A model generated the notes under the pieces. It was not told the origin of the DNA and ran no database searches. It saw only the letters and a program-made list of their open reading frames with translations. The position numbers and the translations under genes were made by a program. 64,000 nt of DNA, from NCBI GenBank assembly GCA_964509685.1, contig CAZDYQ010000001.1:1-64000 (forward strand), written 5' to 3'. Source of the stretch: JAMLIN01 sp964509685. Lineage in GTDB: Bacteria; Pseudomonadota; Gammaproteobacteria; Burkholderiales; Burkholderiaceae_E. Below, piece by piece: positions 8,718-17,824 of this stretch (within the stretch, counting starts at the first letter, position 1; every line of letters starts with the position of its first letter).

Positions 8718-9662
8718 CTAGCGAGGGTCGAAGACCCGGCCCGGCGGCAGGGGCGTGCCCTTGAGGAATTCCCCGGGCCCGAGCCGCCGGCCACCGGCGC
8801 GCTGGAGTTCGAGCACCTCCAGCACGCCCTCGCCGCAGGCGATCGCAAGGCCCTCCCCCGGCAGGATCTCGCCCGGCCGGGCGCCCGCTTCGCCGGGAGC
8901 CGCGGGTCGCGCGCGCGCCGCCCAGAACTTGATCGGCCCCTCGATGCCGGGCAGCGTCGAATGCATGCCGGGAACCGGGTCGAAGGCGCGCATGCGGCGC
9001 GCGAGCACCTCGGCCGGCTCGCGCCAGTCGATGCGCGACTCCGATTTCTCGATGCGCCTGGCGTAGGTGGCGCCTTCCGACGGCTGCGGCGTCGCGACGA
9101 GGGTCCCGGCGGCCAGGCCGGCGAGTGCCTCCACGACGAGCTCCGCGCCCAGCTCGGCGAGGCGGTCGTGCAGGCTGCCGGCGGTCTCCTCCGGGCCGAT
9201 GGGAATCGCGCGCGCGAGCAGCATCGGGCCCGTGTCGAGTCCCTCGTCCATCTGCATGATCGTGATCCCGGTCTCCGTGTCTCCGGCCTCGATCGCGCGC
9301 TGGATCGGGGCGGCGCCGCGCCAGCGCGGCAACAGGGAAGCATGGATGTTGATGCAGCCGTGCCGGGGGATGGCGAGCACCTCGGCGGGCAGGATCAGGC
9401 CGTAGGCGGCGACGACCATCGCGTCCGCGTCCACCGCCCGCAAGGCGGGCCACTGGGCCGGGTCGCGCAGCGTGGCCGGCTGGGCGACCGGGATGCCGAG
9501 CGCGATGGCCCGCTCCTTCACCGGGCTCGCCCGCAGGCGCTTGCCGCGCCCGGCCGGCTGGTCGGGTCGCGTCAGGACGAGGGCGATGTCGTGTCCGGCC
9601 GCCGCCAGCGCATCGAGGGCGCGGGCCGCGAACTCCGGGGTGCCGGCAAAGATCAGTCTCAT
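8718..9662 (-). CDS. fmt: Methionyl-tRNA formyltransferase
   Basis: A 314-residue enzyme that formylates initiator Met-tRNA with 10-formyl-tetrahydrofolate. The catalytic triad is present as N105 and H107 (INIHASLLPRWRGAAPI) and D143 (EGLDTGPML). Length and the C-terminal OB-fold domain are normal. It lies downstream of def on the same strand, the usual pairing of formylation and deformylation. The 116 bases between fmt and htpX hold a 6-bp hairpin (CAAGCC with GGCTTG) but no T-tract. Confidence 0.95.
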   Translation of the reverse strand: MRLIFAGTPEFAARALDALAAAGHDIALVLTRPDQPAGRGKRLRASPVKERAIALGIPVAQPATLRDPAQWPALRAVDADAMVVAAYGLILPAEVLAIPRHGCINIHASLLPRWRGAAPIQRAIEAGDTETGITIMQMDEGLDTGPMLLARAIPIGPEETAGSLHDRLAELGAELVVEALAGLAAGTLVATPQPSEGATYARRIEKSESRIDWREPAEVLARRMRAFDPVPGMHSTLPGIEGPIKFWAARARPAAPGEAGARPGEILPGEGLAIACGEGVLEVLELQRAGGRRLGPGEFLKGTPLPPGRVFDPR

Positions 9663-9752
9663 GAAGACCTCATCACCGCGTCACGGGAGTCGGCATTCGG
9701 ACGCGGGGCAAGGCGCCCGATGCGGCCATGCGCCCGAATGTCGAATCGACGC

Positions 9753-10259
9753 TCAGGCGACTTCGCGTTCCTGCTTCAGCAGCTTGTTGCGGATGCGGCC
9801 CTGCTTCAGGCGGGAGAGGTACTGGACGAAGACGCGTCCGTTCAGGTGGTCGATCTCGTGCTGGATACAGACGGCGAGCAGCCCCTCGGCCTCGAGCGTG
9901 AAGGGCTCGCCATCGAGGCCCAGGGCCCGCACGGTGACGCGGTCCGGCCGCTCGACCTCCTCGTAGACGCCCGGGACCGACAGGCAGCCCTCCTCGTAGC
10001 GCTGCATGGCGTCGCTCGTGGAGACGATCTCCGGGTTGATGAAGACCTGGAGGTTCGAGCGGTCCTCGGAGACGTCGATGACGACGACGCGCTCGTGCAC
10101 GTCGACCTGCGTGGCGGCCAGGCCGATGCCCGGCGCGGCGTACATGGTCTCGGCCATGTCGGCCACCAGCTGGCGGATCCGGTCGTCGATCCGCTCGACA
10201 GGACGCGCCACCTTGTGCAGGCGTTCGTCGGGATATCGAAGGATTCTGAGTACGGCCAT
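9753..10259 (-). CDS. def: Peptide deformylase
   Basis: A 168-residue metalloenzyme that removes the N-formyl group from new proteins. All three motifs are intact: GIGLAATQ (44-51), EGCLSVPG with metal ligand C92, and QHEIDHLNG with H134, E135 and H138. The ATG at 10259 gives the canonical MAVLRILRYPDERL start; an upstream in-frame ATG would add 29 unrelated residues. It is followed by fmt after 90 bases and is divergent from the LysM gene. Confidence 0.95.
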   Translation of the reverse strand: MAVLRILRYPDERLHKVARPVERIDDRIRQLVADMAETMYAAPGIGLAATQVDVHERVVVIDVSEDRSNLQVFINPEIVSTSDAMQRYEEGCLSVPGVYEEVERPDRVTVRALGLDGEPFTLEAEGLLAVCIQHEIDHLNGRVFVQYLSRLKQGRIRNKLLKQEREVA

Positions 10260-10302
10260 CAGTGGAAACCTACCGCTGGTAAGTTGTGGGCGCCGGATCG
10301 CG

Positions 10303-10331
10303 TTGCGGTCTGGTGCGGCGGTCGGCACAAT
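10303..10331 (+). promoter_or_regulatory. Candidate sigma-70 promoter of the LysM gene
   Basis: TTGCGG at 10303-10308 and CACAAT at 10326-10331 are 17 bases apart in the def/LysM divergent region. The match is moderate (3 of 6 and 4 of 6), and it lies about 90 bases before the LysM start codon. Confidence 0.3.
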
Positions 10332-10421
10332 CCATGCACCCTGCAAAAGCCATATGGGGCGCGGATTCGGGGATTCAAGCGGCGGATCGAGCGCACGAAA
10401 CCCATAGGCGCCACGGACTCG

Positions 10422-11522
10422 ATGCCGATGATCAATTTTATCACGCGGTTCATCGCCGCCGCCGGGCTGGCGGTCGCGACAGCAGTGTCAGCCCAGCAGG
10501 CGACCCCGCCCCTGGAAATCTCCCCCGGCGCCCCCGACCGCTACGTGGTCGTGAAGGGCGACACGCTCTGGGACATTGCCGGCCGCTTCCTCGAGAAGCC
10601 CTGGCGCTGGCCCGAGATCTGGGACCTCAACCGCGAGTCGATCCGCGACCCCCACTGGATCTATCCGGGCGACGTGGTGCTGCTCGACCGCAGCGGCGCC
10701 GAGCCGCGGCTGCGCCTCGCCCGGCGAATCGGCGGCGGCAGCAACGTGGACGGTGCCGGGGCGGGAGCGGGCGGTGCCGCCGGCACGGTGCGCCTGCAGC
10801 CGATGGTGCGCTCGGAGCCGCTCGAGCGCGAGGCCATCCCGACCGTGGACATCGCCGCGATCGCGCCCTTCCTCAACCGTCCGCTGATCGTCGAGGAAAG
10901 CGACCTCGCCACCAATCCGCGCATCGTCGCCACCCAGGAGGGCCGGGTGTACCTCGGCCGGGGCGACCTCGCGTACGTGCGCGGGATCACCGACGAATCG
11001 GTCGGCGAATGGCACCTCTATCGCAAGGCCCAGCCCATCCTCGATCCGGACACCCGCAAGCCGATCGCCTGGGAGGCCCTGTACGTGGGCGGCGCCCAGC
11101 TCGAGCGCGTCGGCGACCCGGCCACCCTGCGCCTGACGAGCGTGACCGAGGAAGTGGGCGTCGGCGACCGGCTGATGCCGGCGGTCAAGAGCAAGCCGCT
11201 CAACTTCGCGCCCCGGGCGCCGGAAGCCCCCGTGCAGGGCCGGATCGTCAATGTGTATCGGGGCGTCAACCAGGTCGGGCGCAACAGCGTGGTCGCGATC
11301 GACCAGGGCATGTCGGCCGGCCTCGATGCGGGCCACGTTCTGGAGATCCGGCAGCGCGGCCGCGTGGTCGTCGATCGCGAGAAGGACAACGAGAAGGTCA
11401 GGCTGCCCGACGAAACGGTCGGCCATCTGATGATCTTCCGCTCCTTCGACAGGATCGCCTATGGTCTGGTGATGGACGCGTCGCGGCCGATCGCGGTCGG
11501 CGACGTGGTCGCCAACCCCTGA
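10422..11522 (+). CDS. LysM peptidoglycan-binding exported protein
   Basis: A 366-residue protein with a signal peptide (residues 1 to about 24, ending VSAQQ) and one LysM domain at about 40-90 (YVVVKGDTLWDIAGRFLEKPWRWPEIW split over the motif). The rest (about 125-366) is a conserved beta-rich tail of unknown fold, ending in a segment like outer-membrane LysM proteins of the betaproteobacterial def-dprA locus. LysM binds peptidoglycan glycan chains, so the protein is expected in the periplasm or at the cell wall. A second ATG two codons on is equally possible. It is divergent from def and 40 bases upstream of dprA. Confidence 0.88.
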   Translation: MPMINFITRFIAAAGLAVATAVSAQQATPPLEISPGAPDRYVVVKGDTLWDIAGRFLEKPWRWPEIWDLNRESIRDPHWIYPGDVVLLDRSGAEPRLRLARRIGGGSNVDGAGAGAGGAAGTVRLQPMVRSEPLEREAIPTVDIAAIAPFLNRPLIVEESDLATNPRIVATQEGRVYLGRGDLAYVRGITDESVGEWHLYRKAQPILDPDTRKPIAWEALYVGGAQLERVGDPATLRLTSVTEEVGVGDRLMPAVKSKPLNFAPRAPEAPVQGRIVNVYRGVNQVGRNSVVAIDQGMSAGLDAGHVLEIRQRGRVVVDREKDNEKVRLPDETVGHLMIFRSFDRIAYGLVMDASRPIAVGDVVANP

Positions 11523-11562
11523 TTCCCGGGCGCGTCGATCGCGGGCGCCCCCGGCGCCCGCG

Positions 11563-12789
11563 ATGCCCGACGCAAGTCCCCGCTCGCCGGCCCTCGCGCC
11601 GGCGTCCCCGCTTCCGCACCGCCCCGCCCCCGGGCGCCGGCCGATGCCGCACGCGGCCGAATGGCTGCGGCTCGTCCTGGTCGACGGGCTCGGTCCGCGC
11701 GGGCTGCTGCGCCTGCTGCGGGCGATCGGCCCTCCGGCGGAGATCCTCGCCGCGCCCGTGCGGCGCCTCGCCGCGCAGGTCGGCGACGACCTCGCCCGGC
11801 GCATCGCCGGCCCGGACGCCGATCTCGAGGCCGGCGTCGCGGCCACCCTCGCCTGGCTCGAGGGGGCGGACGACCGCCACCTGCTCGCCCTGGACGATCC
11901 CGCCTACCCGCCGGCCTGGCTCGGCCTCGACGACCCGCCACCCTGCGTGATGGTCCGCGGCCGGCTCGAGGCGCTCGCCATCCCCGCCCTGGCCATCGTC
12001 GGCGCCCGCCACGCCAGCCCCGGCGGCGCCCGGATCGCCCGGGAGTTTGCCGCGGGCCTGGCGGCGGAGGGCTGGGCGATCGCGAGCGGGCTCGCCCTCG
12101 GCATCGATGCCGCCGCGCACGTCGGGGCGCTGGAGGCGACCGGCCGCACGGTCGCCTTCGTCGGCACCGGGCTCGACGTCGTATATCCGCGGCGCCACGG
12201 CGCCCTGGCGGACCGCATTGCCGCCACGGGCGCCATCGTTTCCGAGTTCCCCCTTGGCACGCCGCCGCTTCGCCCCCACTTTCCCCGTCGCAACCGGCTG
12301 ATCGCGGCCCATTCGCGCGGCGTGCTCGTGGTCGAGGCGGCCCGGCGCAGCGGCTCGCTCATTACGGCCACGCAGGCGAACGACCTCGGCCGGGAGGTCT
12401 TCGCCGTACCCGGATCGGTCCATTCGCCGCTCGCACGCGGCTGCCACTGGCTCATCCGCCAGGGCGCCCGGCTGGTCGAGGACGTCGAGCACATCCGGGA
12501 GGAATTCCCGCGGACGGCATGGCCTTCGTCCGGTCCGGCCGAACGCCCGCGGGCCGGCGCCGAGCCCCCTGGCCCCGCGCTCGGGAAGACGGCGGCCGCC
12601 ACGCTGCGCCGGCTCGACTGGCATCCGGCGAGCCTCGATGCCCTCGCCGAGGGCCAGCCCCTGGGCGTGCCCGAGCTTCTCGCGGCGCTGCTCGAGCTGG
12701 AGCTTGCCGGCCTGGCCGAAAGGCTCGCCGACGGCCGTTACCAGCGCCGGGCGCCAGCGGGCGGGCATGGTCCTTCCGCGGGCACCTAG
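11563..12789 (+). CDS. dprA: DNA-processing protein DprA
   Basis: DprA loads RecA on incoming single-stranded DNA in natural transformation. The Rossmann-like core is clear: IVGARHASPGG, the GSGRIS-loop equivalent ASGLALGIDAAAH, GTGLDVVYP, SEFPLGTPP, PRRNRLIAA and a VEAARRSGSLITA segment. The C-terminal winged-helix (about 340-400) is present. The given start yields 408 residues; the first 27 are proline- and arginine-rich, and ATG 11644 (MPHAAEWLRL) is a credible alternative. It sits between the LysM gene and topoisomerase III. The smg (DUF494) gene that often lies here in related genomes is absent. Confidence 0.92.
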   Translation: MPDASPRSPALAPASPLPHRPAPGRRPMPHAAEWLRLVLVDGLGPRGLLRLLRAIGPPAEILAAPVRRLAAQVGDDLARRIAGPDADLEAGVAATLAWLEGADDRHLLALDDPAYPPAWLGLDDPPPCVMVRGRLEALAIPALAIVGARHASPGGARIAREFAAGLAAEGWAIASGLALGIDAAAHVGALEATGRTVAFVGTGLDVVYPRRHGALADRIAATGAIVSEFPLGTPPLRPHFPRRNRLIAAHSRGVLVVEAARRSGSLITATQANDLGREVFAVPGSVHSPLARGCHWLIRQGARLVEDVEHIREEFPRTAWPSSGPAERPRAGAEPPGPALGKTAAATLRRLDWHPASLDALAEGQPLGVPELLAALLELELAGLAERLADGRYQRRAPAGGHGPSAGT

Positions 12790-12835
12790 GGCGCCCGGCC
12801 GCCCGAGCGGCGCGAGCGCGTCGTCCCGGGTCGAG

Positions 12836-12873
12836 TTGCATGGCCCATCGGGCGGCCCGTATGATGGGCCGCC
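12836..12873 (+). promoter_or_regulatory. Promoter of topoisomerase III with two overlapping dyads
   Basis: TTGCAT (12836-12841) and TATGAT (12860-12865) are 18 bases apart. Two perfect 8-bp inverted repeats overlap the spacer and the -10 box: 12842-12849 with 12863-12870, and 12851-12858 with 12866-12873. Their right arms overlap, so only one can form at a time in single-stranded nucleic acid. They may be operator half-sites or an attenuator-like pair. Confidence 0.5.
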
Positions 12874-12942
12874 TTGGCCGCCGGGGCCCGACCAGGCCGC
12901 CTGCCGTCTAGCCGGCGCTTCCAGCAACGAACCATCTGCCCC

Positions 12943-15639
12943 ATGAGCAAAGCCCTCATCATCGCCGAGAAGCCATCCGTCGCCGCCGACATCGCGCGGG
13001 CGCTGGGCGGCTTCACCCGCCATGGCGATTACTACGAGTCCGACGAGTACGTGCTCTGCTCGGCCGTCGGCCACCTGCTCGAGATCAAGGCCCCCGACGA
13101 CGTGGAGGTCAAGCGGGGCAAGTGGTCGTTCGCGAACCTCCCGGTGATCCCGCCGTACTTCGAGCTGCAGCCGATCAAGAAGGGCGAGGAGAGGCTCAAG
13201 CTGCTCAGGCGCCTGATCCGTCGCAAGGACGTGACGACGCTGATCAATGCCTGCGACGCGGGCCGCGAGGGCGAGCTCATCTTCCGGCTGATCGTGCAGG
13301 ATGCGAAGGCGAAGCAACCGATCCGCCGGCTCTGGCTGCAGTCGATGACCCAGAGCGCCATCCGCGAGGCCTTCCAGAAGCTGCGCGACGACGAGGAGAT
13401 GAAACCGCTCGCCGATGCCGCGCGCTGCCGCTCGGAGGCCGACTGGCTCGTGGGCATCAACGGCACCCGCGCGATGACGGCGTTCAATTCGCGCGACGGC
13501 GGCTTCTACCTGACCACCGTCGGGCGCGTCCAGACGCCGACGCTGGCGATCGTGGTCGAGCGCGAGGAGAAGATCAAGCGCTTCGTCTCGCGTCCCTACT
13601 ATGAGGTCCATGCACAGTTCGGCGTGGCCGCCGGGACCTACTCCGGTCGCTGGTTCGACGGCAACTTCCGCAAGGGAGACGACCCGGAGGCGCGGGCCGA
13701 GCGCCTCTGGGATCGCGCCCGGGCCGAGGAGATCGTCGCGGCGTGCCAGGGCCGGACCGGCACCGTCACCGAGGAAACCAGGCCCTCGACCCAGGCCGCG
13801 CCCCTGCTCTTCGACCTGACGAGCCTGCAGCGGGAGGCCAACTCCCGCTTCGGGTTCTCGGCGAAGACTACGCTGGCACTCGCGCAGTCGCTCTACGAGC
13901 GGCACAAGGTGCTGACCTACCCGCGGACGGACTCACGGGCCCTGCCCGAGGATTACGTCGAGACGGTCCGCGAGACGATGCAGGCCCTGTCCAGTGCGCC
14001 GGGGCTGGGCCTGTTCGCCCAGGAGATCCTGCGCCAGGGATGGGTCAAGCCGAACCGGCGGGTGTTCGACAACAAGAAAGTGTCCGATCACTTCGCGATC
14101 ATCCCGACCCTCCAGGCCCCCCGCAACCTTTCGGACGCGGAGGCCCGGCTGTACGACCTGGTGGTGCGACGCTTCCTCGCCATCTTCTACCCGGCGGCCG
14201 AGTTCCGGGTGACGACGCGAATTACCGAAGTGGCCACCCACTTGTTCAAAACGGAAGGCCGGGTCATGATCAACCCCGGCTGGCTGGCCGTTTACCAGAA
14301 GCCCGCCAAGGCGACGGACGAGGACGACGACAAGATCCTGGTCCCGGTCGAAGAAGGTGAGCGTGCGCTCACAAACGAATTGGAAATCAAGGACCTGGCC
14401 ACCCGCCCCCCGGCGCGCTTCACGGAGGCGACGCTGCTCTCGGCGATGGAGGGCGCCGGCAAGCTCGTCGAGGACGACGAGCTGCGCGAGGCGATGGCCG
14501 AGAAGGGCCTGGGCACACCGGCCACCCGGGCGGCCATCATCGAGGGCCTTATCTCCGAGAACTACCTGGTGCGCGAAGGGCGCGAACTGATCCCGACCGC
14601 CAAGGCGACCCAGCTCATGACGCTGCTGCGGGGCCTGGGCGTCAACGAGCTCACCATGCCCGAGCTGACGGGGGGCTGGGAACAGAAGCTCGCCCAGATG
14701 GAGCGAGGAAAGCTCGATCGCGACGAGTTCATGCGCGAGATCCAGGAGATGACCCGCAACATCGTGGCGCGGGCGAAGAACTACGGCGCCGACACGGTGC
14801 CGGGCGACTATGCCACCCTGCGCACGCCGTGCCCCAAGTGCGGCGGCGTGGTGAAGGAGAACTACAAGCGCTTCGCCTGCACCAACCCGGACTGCGACTT
14901 CTCCATCACCAAGATTCCCGGCGGACGGCAGTTCGAGATCGAAGAGGTCGAGACCCTGCTGACAGAGAAGACGCTCGGGCCGTTGCAGGGTTTCCGCAGC
15001 CGCCAGGGTCGCCCCTTCGCCGCCATCCTGCGGCTGACCCCCGAGCACAAGCTGGAATTCGACTTCGGGCAGAAGGACGACGCGGACGATGCCGAGCCGG
15101 TGGACTTCTCGGGCGCCGAATCCCTGGGCCCCTGCCCGAAATGCGGTGCCCGGGTATTCGAGCACGGCCTGAAGTACGTCTGCGAGCGCTCGGTCGGCGC
15201 GGATCGCAGCTGCGACTTCTCGACCGGGAAGATCATCCTCCAGCAGGAGATCGCTCCGGACCAGGTGCGCAAGCTCCTCGCCGAGGGCCGCACCGACCTG
15301 CTGCCCGGCTTCGTCTCAATGCGCACGCGGCGCAAATTCAAGGCCTACCTGGTCCGCGGTCCCGACGGCAAGGTCGGATTCGAGTTCGAGCCGCGCCCCG
15401 CGAAGGCAGGCGCGAAGGGCGCCGGGGCCGCCGCGAAGTCCGCAAAGGCGGCCGAATCCGCCGACGGCGCGAAGAAGACCGCCTCGAAGGCCCCCGCCGG
15501 CAAGCCCGCGACAAGGAAGGCGGCCGCGAAGAAGCCGGCCGCGAAGAAGGCGCCTGCCCGCAAGCCGGCCAGGCCGGTCGCCAGGAAGGCGGGCACCGCG
15601 GTGGCGCCGGAGCCCAGCGACGAGACAAGCGATGCGTGA
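12943..15639 (+). CDS. topB: DNA topoisomerase III (type IA) with zinc fingers and Lys/Ala-rich tail
   Basis: The 898-residue protein starts MSKALIIAEKPSVAADIARAL, the TOPRIM domain of the topoisomerase III branch, with acidic residues in NACDAGREGELIF. The active-site tyrosine is Y326 (LTYPRTDSR). It relaxes and decatenates DNA by single-strand passage. Two four-cysteine zinc fingers follow, one from C630 (CPKCGG then CTNPDC) and one from C731 (CPKCGA then a CERS..CDF pair). Residues from about 820 are a low-complexity Lys/Ala/Pro tail of KPAAKKAPARK type, as in betaproteobacterial homologs. An upstream in-frame start at 12874 would add 23 residues and no ribosome site, so I use 12943. Confidence 0.9.
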   Translation: MSKALIIAEKPSVAADIARALGGFTRHGDYYESDEYVLCSAVGHLLEIKAPDDVEVKRGKWSFANLPVIPPYFELQPIKKGEERLKLLRRLIRRKDVTTLINACDAGREGELIFRLIVQDAKAKQPIRRLWLQSMTQSAIREAFQKLRDDEEMKPLADAARCRSEADWLVGINGTRAMTAFNSRDGGFYLTTVGRVQTPTLAIVVEREEKIKRFVSRPYYEVHAQFGVAAGTYSGRWFDGNFRKGDDPEARAERLWDRARAEEIVAACQGRTGTVTEETRPSTQAAPLLFDLTSLQREANSRFGFSAKTTLALAQSLYERHKVLTYPRTDSRALPEDYVETVRETMQALSSAPGLGLFAQEILRQGWVKPNRRVFDNKKVSDHFAIIPTLQAPRNLSDAEARLYDLVVRRFLAIFYPAAEFRVTTRITEVATHLFKTEGRVMINPGWLAVYQKPAKATDEDDDKILVPVEEGERALTNELEIKDLATRPPARFTEATLLSAMEGAGKLVEDDELREAMAEKGLGTPATRAAIIEGLISENYLVREGRELIPTAKATQLMTLLRGLGVNELTMPELTGGWEQKLAQMERGKLDRDEFMREIQEMTRNIVARAKNYGADTVPGDYATLRTPCPKCGGVVKENYKRFACTNPDCDFSITKIPGGRQFEIEEVETLLTEKTLGPLQGFRSRQGRPFAAILRLTPEHKLEFDFGQKDDADDAEPVDFSGAESLGPCPKCGARVFEHGLKYVCERSVGADRSCDFSTGKIILQQEIAPDQVRKLLAEGRTDLLPGFVSMRTRRKFKAYLVRGPDGKVGFEFEPRPAKAGAKGAGAAAKSAKAAESADGAKKTASKAPAGKPATRKAAAKKPAAKKAPARKPARPVARKAGTAVAPEPSDETSDA

Positions 15640-15686
15640 ACGGCCGTGAGGTCATCCGTCGTCCCGCACAGGCGGGCGCCGTATCG

Positions 15687-16250
15687 ATGAGCCGGATACC
15701 CGCACCCGCCGAGCTCGACATCGACTGGGTGTTCGCCTACGGCTCGCTCATCTGGGATCCGGGCGACATGGCGATCACGCGGATCGAGCCCGGCCTGCTG
15801 CGCGGCTACCACCGCAGCTTCTGCATCCGGTCCATCCTGTATCGCGGCACGCCACAGGAGCCGGGCCTCGTCCTCGGGCTCGACCGGGGCGGCAGCTGCA
15901 TGGGCATGGTCCAGCATCTCGACCCGGCGCTTCGCCGCGAATCGCTCGAACATCTCTATGCGCGGGAAATCCCGGTCGGGGCCGACCGGGTGTACCTGCC
16001 CCGTATCGTGCCGGTGCGCCTCGCCAGCGGATCGATCGTGCGGGCGCTCGCCTTCGTGGCCGACCGCAGCCTGCCGTCGTACGCCCGGCTCGCCGAGGAG
16101 GAAGTACTCGCGCTCCTCGGACGTTGCCGCGGACACCGGGGACCGAACCGCGACTACGCGATCAATACCTGGGAAGCGTTGCGCCGCCATGGGGTGCACG
16201 ACGAGCGGCTGGCGGCCATCGTGCGACGCCTGCGCGAACAGTCCTGCTGA
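15687..16250 (+). CDS. ChaC-like gamma-glutamylcyclotransferase
   Basis: A 187-residue protein with the family signature FAYGSLIWDPG at residues 16-26 and the conserved LYAREIPVG segment carrying the likely catalytic glutamate. ChaC enzymes cleave glutathione into 5-oxoproline and Cys-Gly in the cytosol. The closing NYAINTWE-type motif is present as DYAINTWEAL. It follows topoisomerase III by 47 bases and converges with the TerC gene, with only five bases between the two stop codons. Confidence 0.85.
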   Translation: MSRIPAPAELDIDWVFAYGSLIWDPGDMAITRIEPGLLRGYHRSFCIRSILYRGTPQEPGLVLGLDRGGSCMGMVQHLDPALRRESLEHLYAREIPVGADRVYLPRIVPVRLASGSIVRALAFVADRSLPSYARLAEEEVLALLGRCRGHRGPNRDYAINTWEALRRHGVHDERLAAIVRRLREQSC

Positions 16251-16255
16251 GTTGC

Positions 16256-17020
16256 CTACGGCTGGATGCCGCCGCCTTCGCGGATGGCCTTGTGCAGCCG
16301 CACCGGCTTGAGCTTGGCCCGCACGCGCAGGTTGAGCATCTCGACCCCGACCGAGAACGCCATCGCGAAGTAAATGTAGCCCTTCGGAATGTGCTGGCCG
16401 AAGCCCTCGGCGATGAGCACGACGCCCACCAGGACGAGGAAGCTCAGCGCGAGCATCTTGACGGTGGGATGGCGGTCGACGAACTCGCCGATCGGCCTGG
16501 CGCCGACCATCATGATGCCCACCGCGAGCACGATGGCGATCACCATGATCGAGATGTAGTCGACGAGCCCCACGGCGGTGATCACCGAGTCGAGCGAGAA
16601 GACGATGTCGATCACCGCGATCTGCGCCATGATCGCGCCGAAGCTCGCCACCACCGGCACCTTCGCTTCCGCCTCCTCGTCCACCTCGAGCGAATGGTGG
16701 ATCTCGTGGACGGCCTTCCACAGGAGGAACAGGCCCCCGCCGAGAAGGATCAGGTCCCGTCCGGAAACCGGATGGCCGAGGATCTCGAAGAAGGGCGCCG
16801 TGAGCCGCATGATCCAGGCGATCGACATGAGCAGCAGCAGGCGCGTCGCCATGGCCAGGGACAGGCCGATGATCCGGCCGCGGGCGCGCTGGTGCTCGGG
16901 CAGGCGCCCGACCAGGATCGAGATGAAGATGATGTTGTCGATCCCGAGGACGATTTCCAGCGCGGCGAGCGTCGCAAGCGCCACCCACGCCTGCGGGTCG
17001 GAGAGCCATTCGAGTCCCAT
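16256..17020 (-). CDS. TerC family integral membrane protein
   Basis: A 254-residue protein with about seven membrane helices. The family motif EIVLGIDNIIFISI (residues 22-35) and its second-half counterpart IDIVFSLDSVITAVG carry the paired acidic residues thought to bind metal ions. The cytoplasmic loop EIHHSLEVDEEAEAK is typical of the YoaE/YgdQ subgroup. TerC proteins are linked to metal efflux or to loading of exported metalloproteins. The start at 17020 gives MGLEWLSDPQAW, the usual N-terminus. It is divergent from the lipoprotein gene. Confidence 0.85.
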   Translation of the reverse strand: MGLEWLSDPQAWVALATLAALEIVLGIDNIIFISILVGRLPEHQRARGRIIGLSLAMATRLLLLMSIAWIMRLTAPFFEILGHPVSGRDLILLGGGLFLLWKAVHEIHHSLEVDEEAEAKVPVVASFGAIMAQIAVIDIVFSLDSVITAVGLVDYISIMVIAIVLAVGIMMVGARPIGEFVDRHPTVKMLALSFLVLVGVVLIAEGFGQHIPKGYIYFAMAFSVGVEMLNLRVRAKLKPVRLHKAIREGGGIQP

Positions 17021-17121
17021 CGGGCGCCTGGTCGTTCCGGATAGTCGGGGGACATGGTAAAACGATCCCGGCGGTTGCGCATGAAACGTGCCCGGCACCG
17101 TCGCCGACGAGATCCGAATCG

Positions 17122-17745
17122 ATGTTCGCGCAACCTCTTTCCATCCCCTCGGCTCGCCTGGCCGCGTTTCTGCGCCGGACGCGACGAGCGGCGGCGTTCC
17201 TGGCGCTGCTTTCGCTGGCCGCCTGCCAGAGCCTGCTGCCAACGGCGCGCGAAACGACCGACGGTCCGTGGGAGACCTACGAGGACGCGGTGGCCGCGAT
17301 CGAGGCGCTCGTCCCCTACCGCACGACCATGGCGGACCTGCGCGCCGCCGGCATCGATCCCGAGACCACCCCGTCGATCACCAACCTCACCTACTCCGAC
17401 CTGATCGCGCGCTTCTCCCCGGGCGCCGCGGTGCGTCCCGAGGACCTCGACCGCGGGCTGCGCGACTGCTTCATGGCCGGCAAGCGCTGCCGGGGCATGC
17501 TCGTGGCGGCATCGAAGATCCGCCAGCGCCGGGTCGGCAACTTCTGGGCGGACACCTTCAACTTCCGGCGCCAGACCGACATCACGGGCTGGCGCTTCAA
17601 TGCGACCATCATCGTGGTGGACGACGTCGTCGTCTTCGCGGTGCACGGTGGCCAGCCGACGGTGCAGGACAGGCGCGTCGCCCGCAATCCCCTTGGCCCC
17701 CTGCAGTCCTTCGGCGAGGCGCTCGGCTCGCAGCTGGCCAAGTGA
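17122..17745 (+). CDS. Putative lipoprotein, unknown function
   Basis: A 207-residue protein with an arginine-rich N-region, a hydrophobic stretch and a lipobox LAAC with C35 as the lipidation site. The mature part holds a conserved-looking segment with a pair of cysteines (RDCFMAGKRCRG) and a VGNFWADTFNFRRQT motif. I do not recognise a named domain. The aspartate at +2 that favours inner-membrane retention is absent (Cys-Gln), so outer-membrane targeting is expected. The 101 bases before it are shared with divergent TerC. Confidence 0.6.
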   Translation: MFAQPLSIPSARLAAFLRRTRRAAAFLALLSLAACQSLLPTARETTDGPWETYEDAVAAIEALVPYRTTMADLRAAGIDPETTPSITNLTYSDLIARFSPGAAVRPEDLDRGLRDCFMAGKRCRGMLVAASKIRQRRVGNFWADTFNFRRQTDITGWRFNATIIVVDDVVVFAVHGGQPTVQDRRVARNPLGPLQSFGEALGSQLAK

Positions 17746-17824
17746 CCGCCCGGAACGGCACACCACATCGGTCCACAGGCCGGCTGCCCGGCGTCCCGGA
17801 ACGCCGTGATGCGGGCGAACTTCG

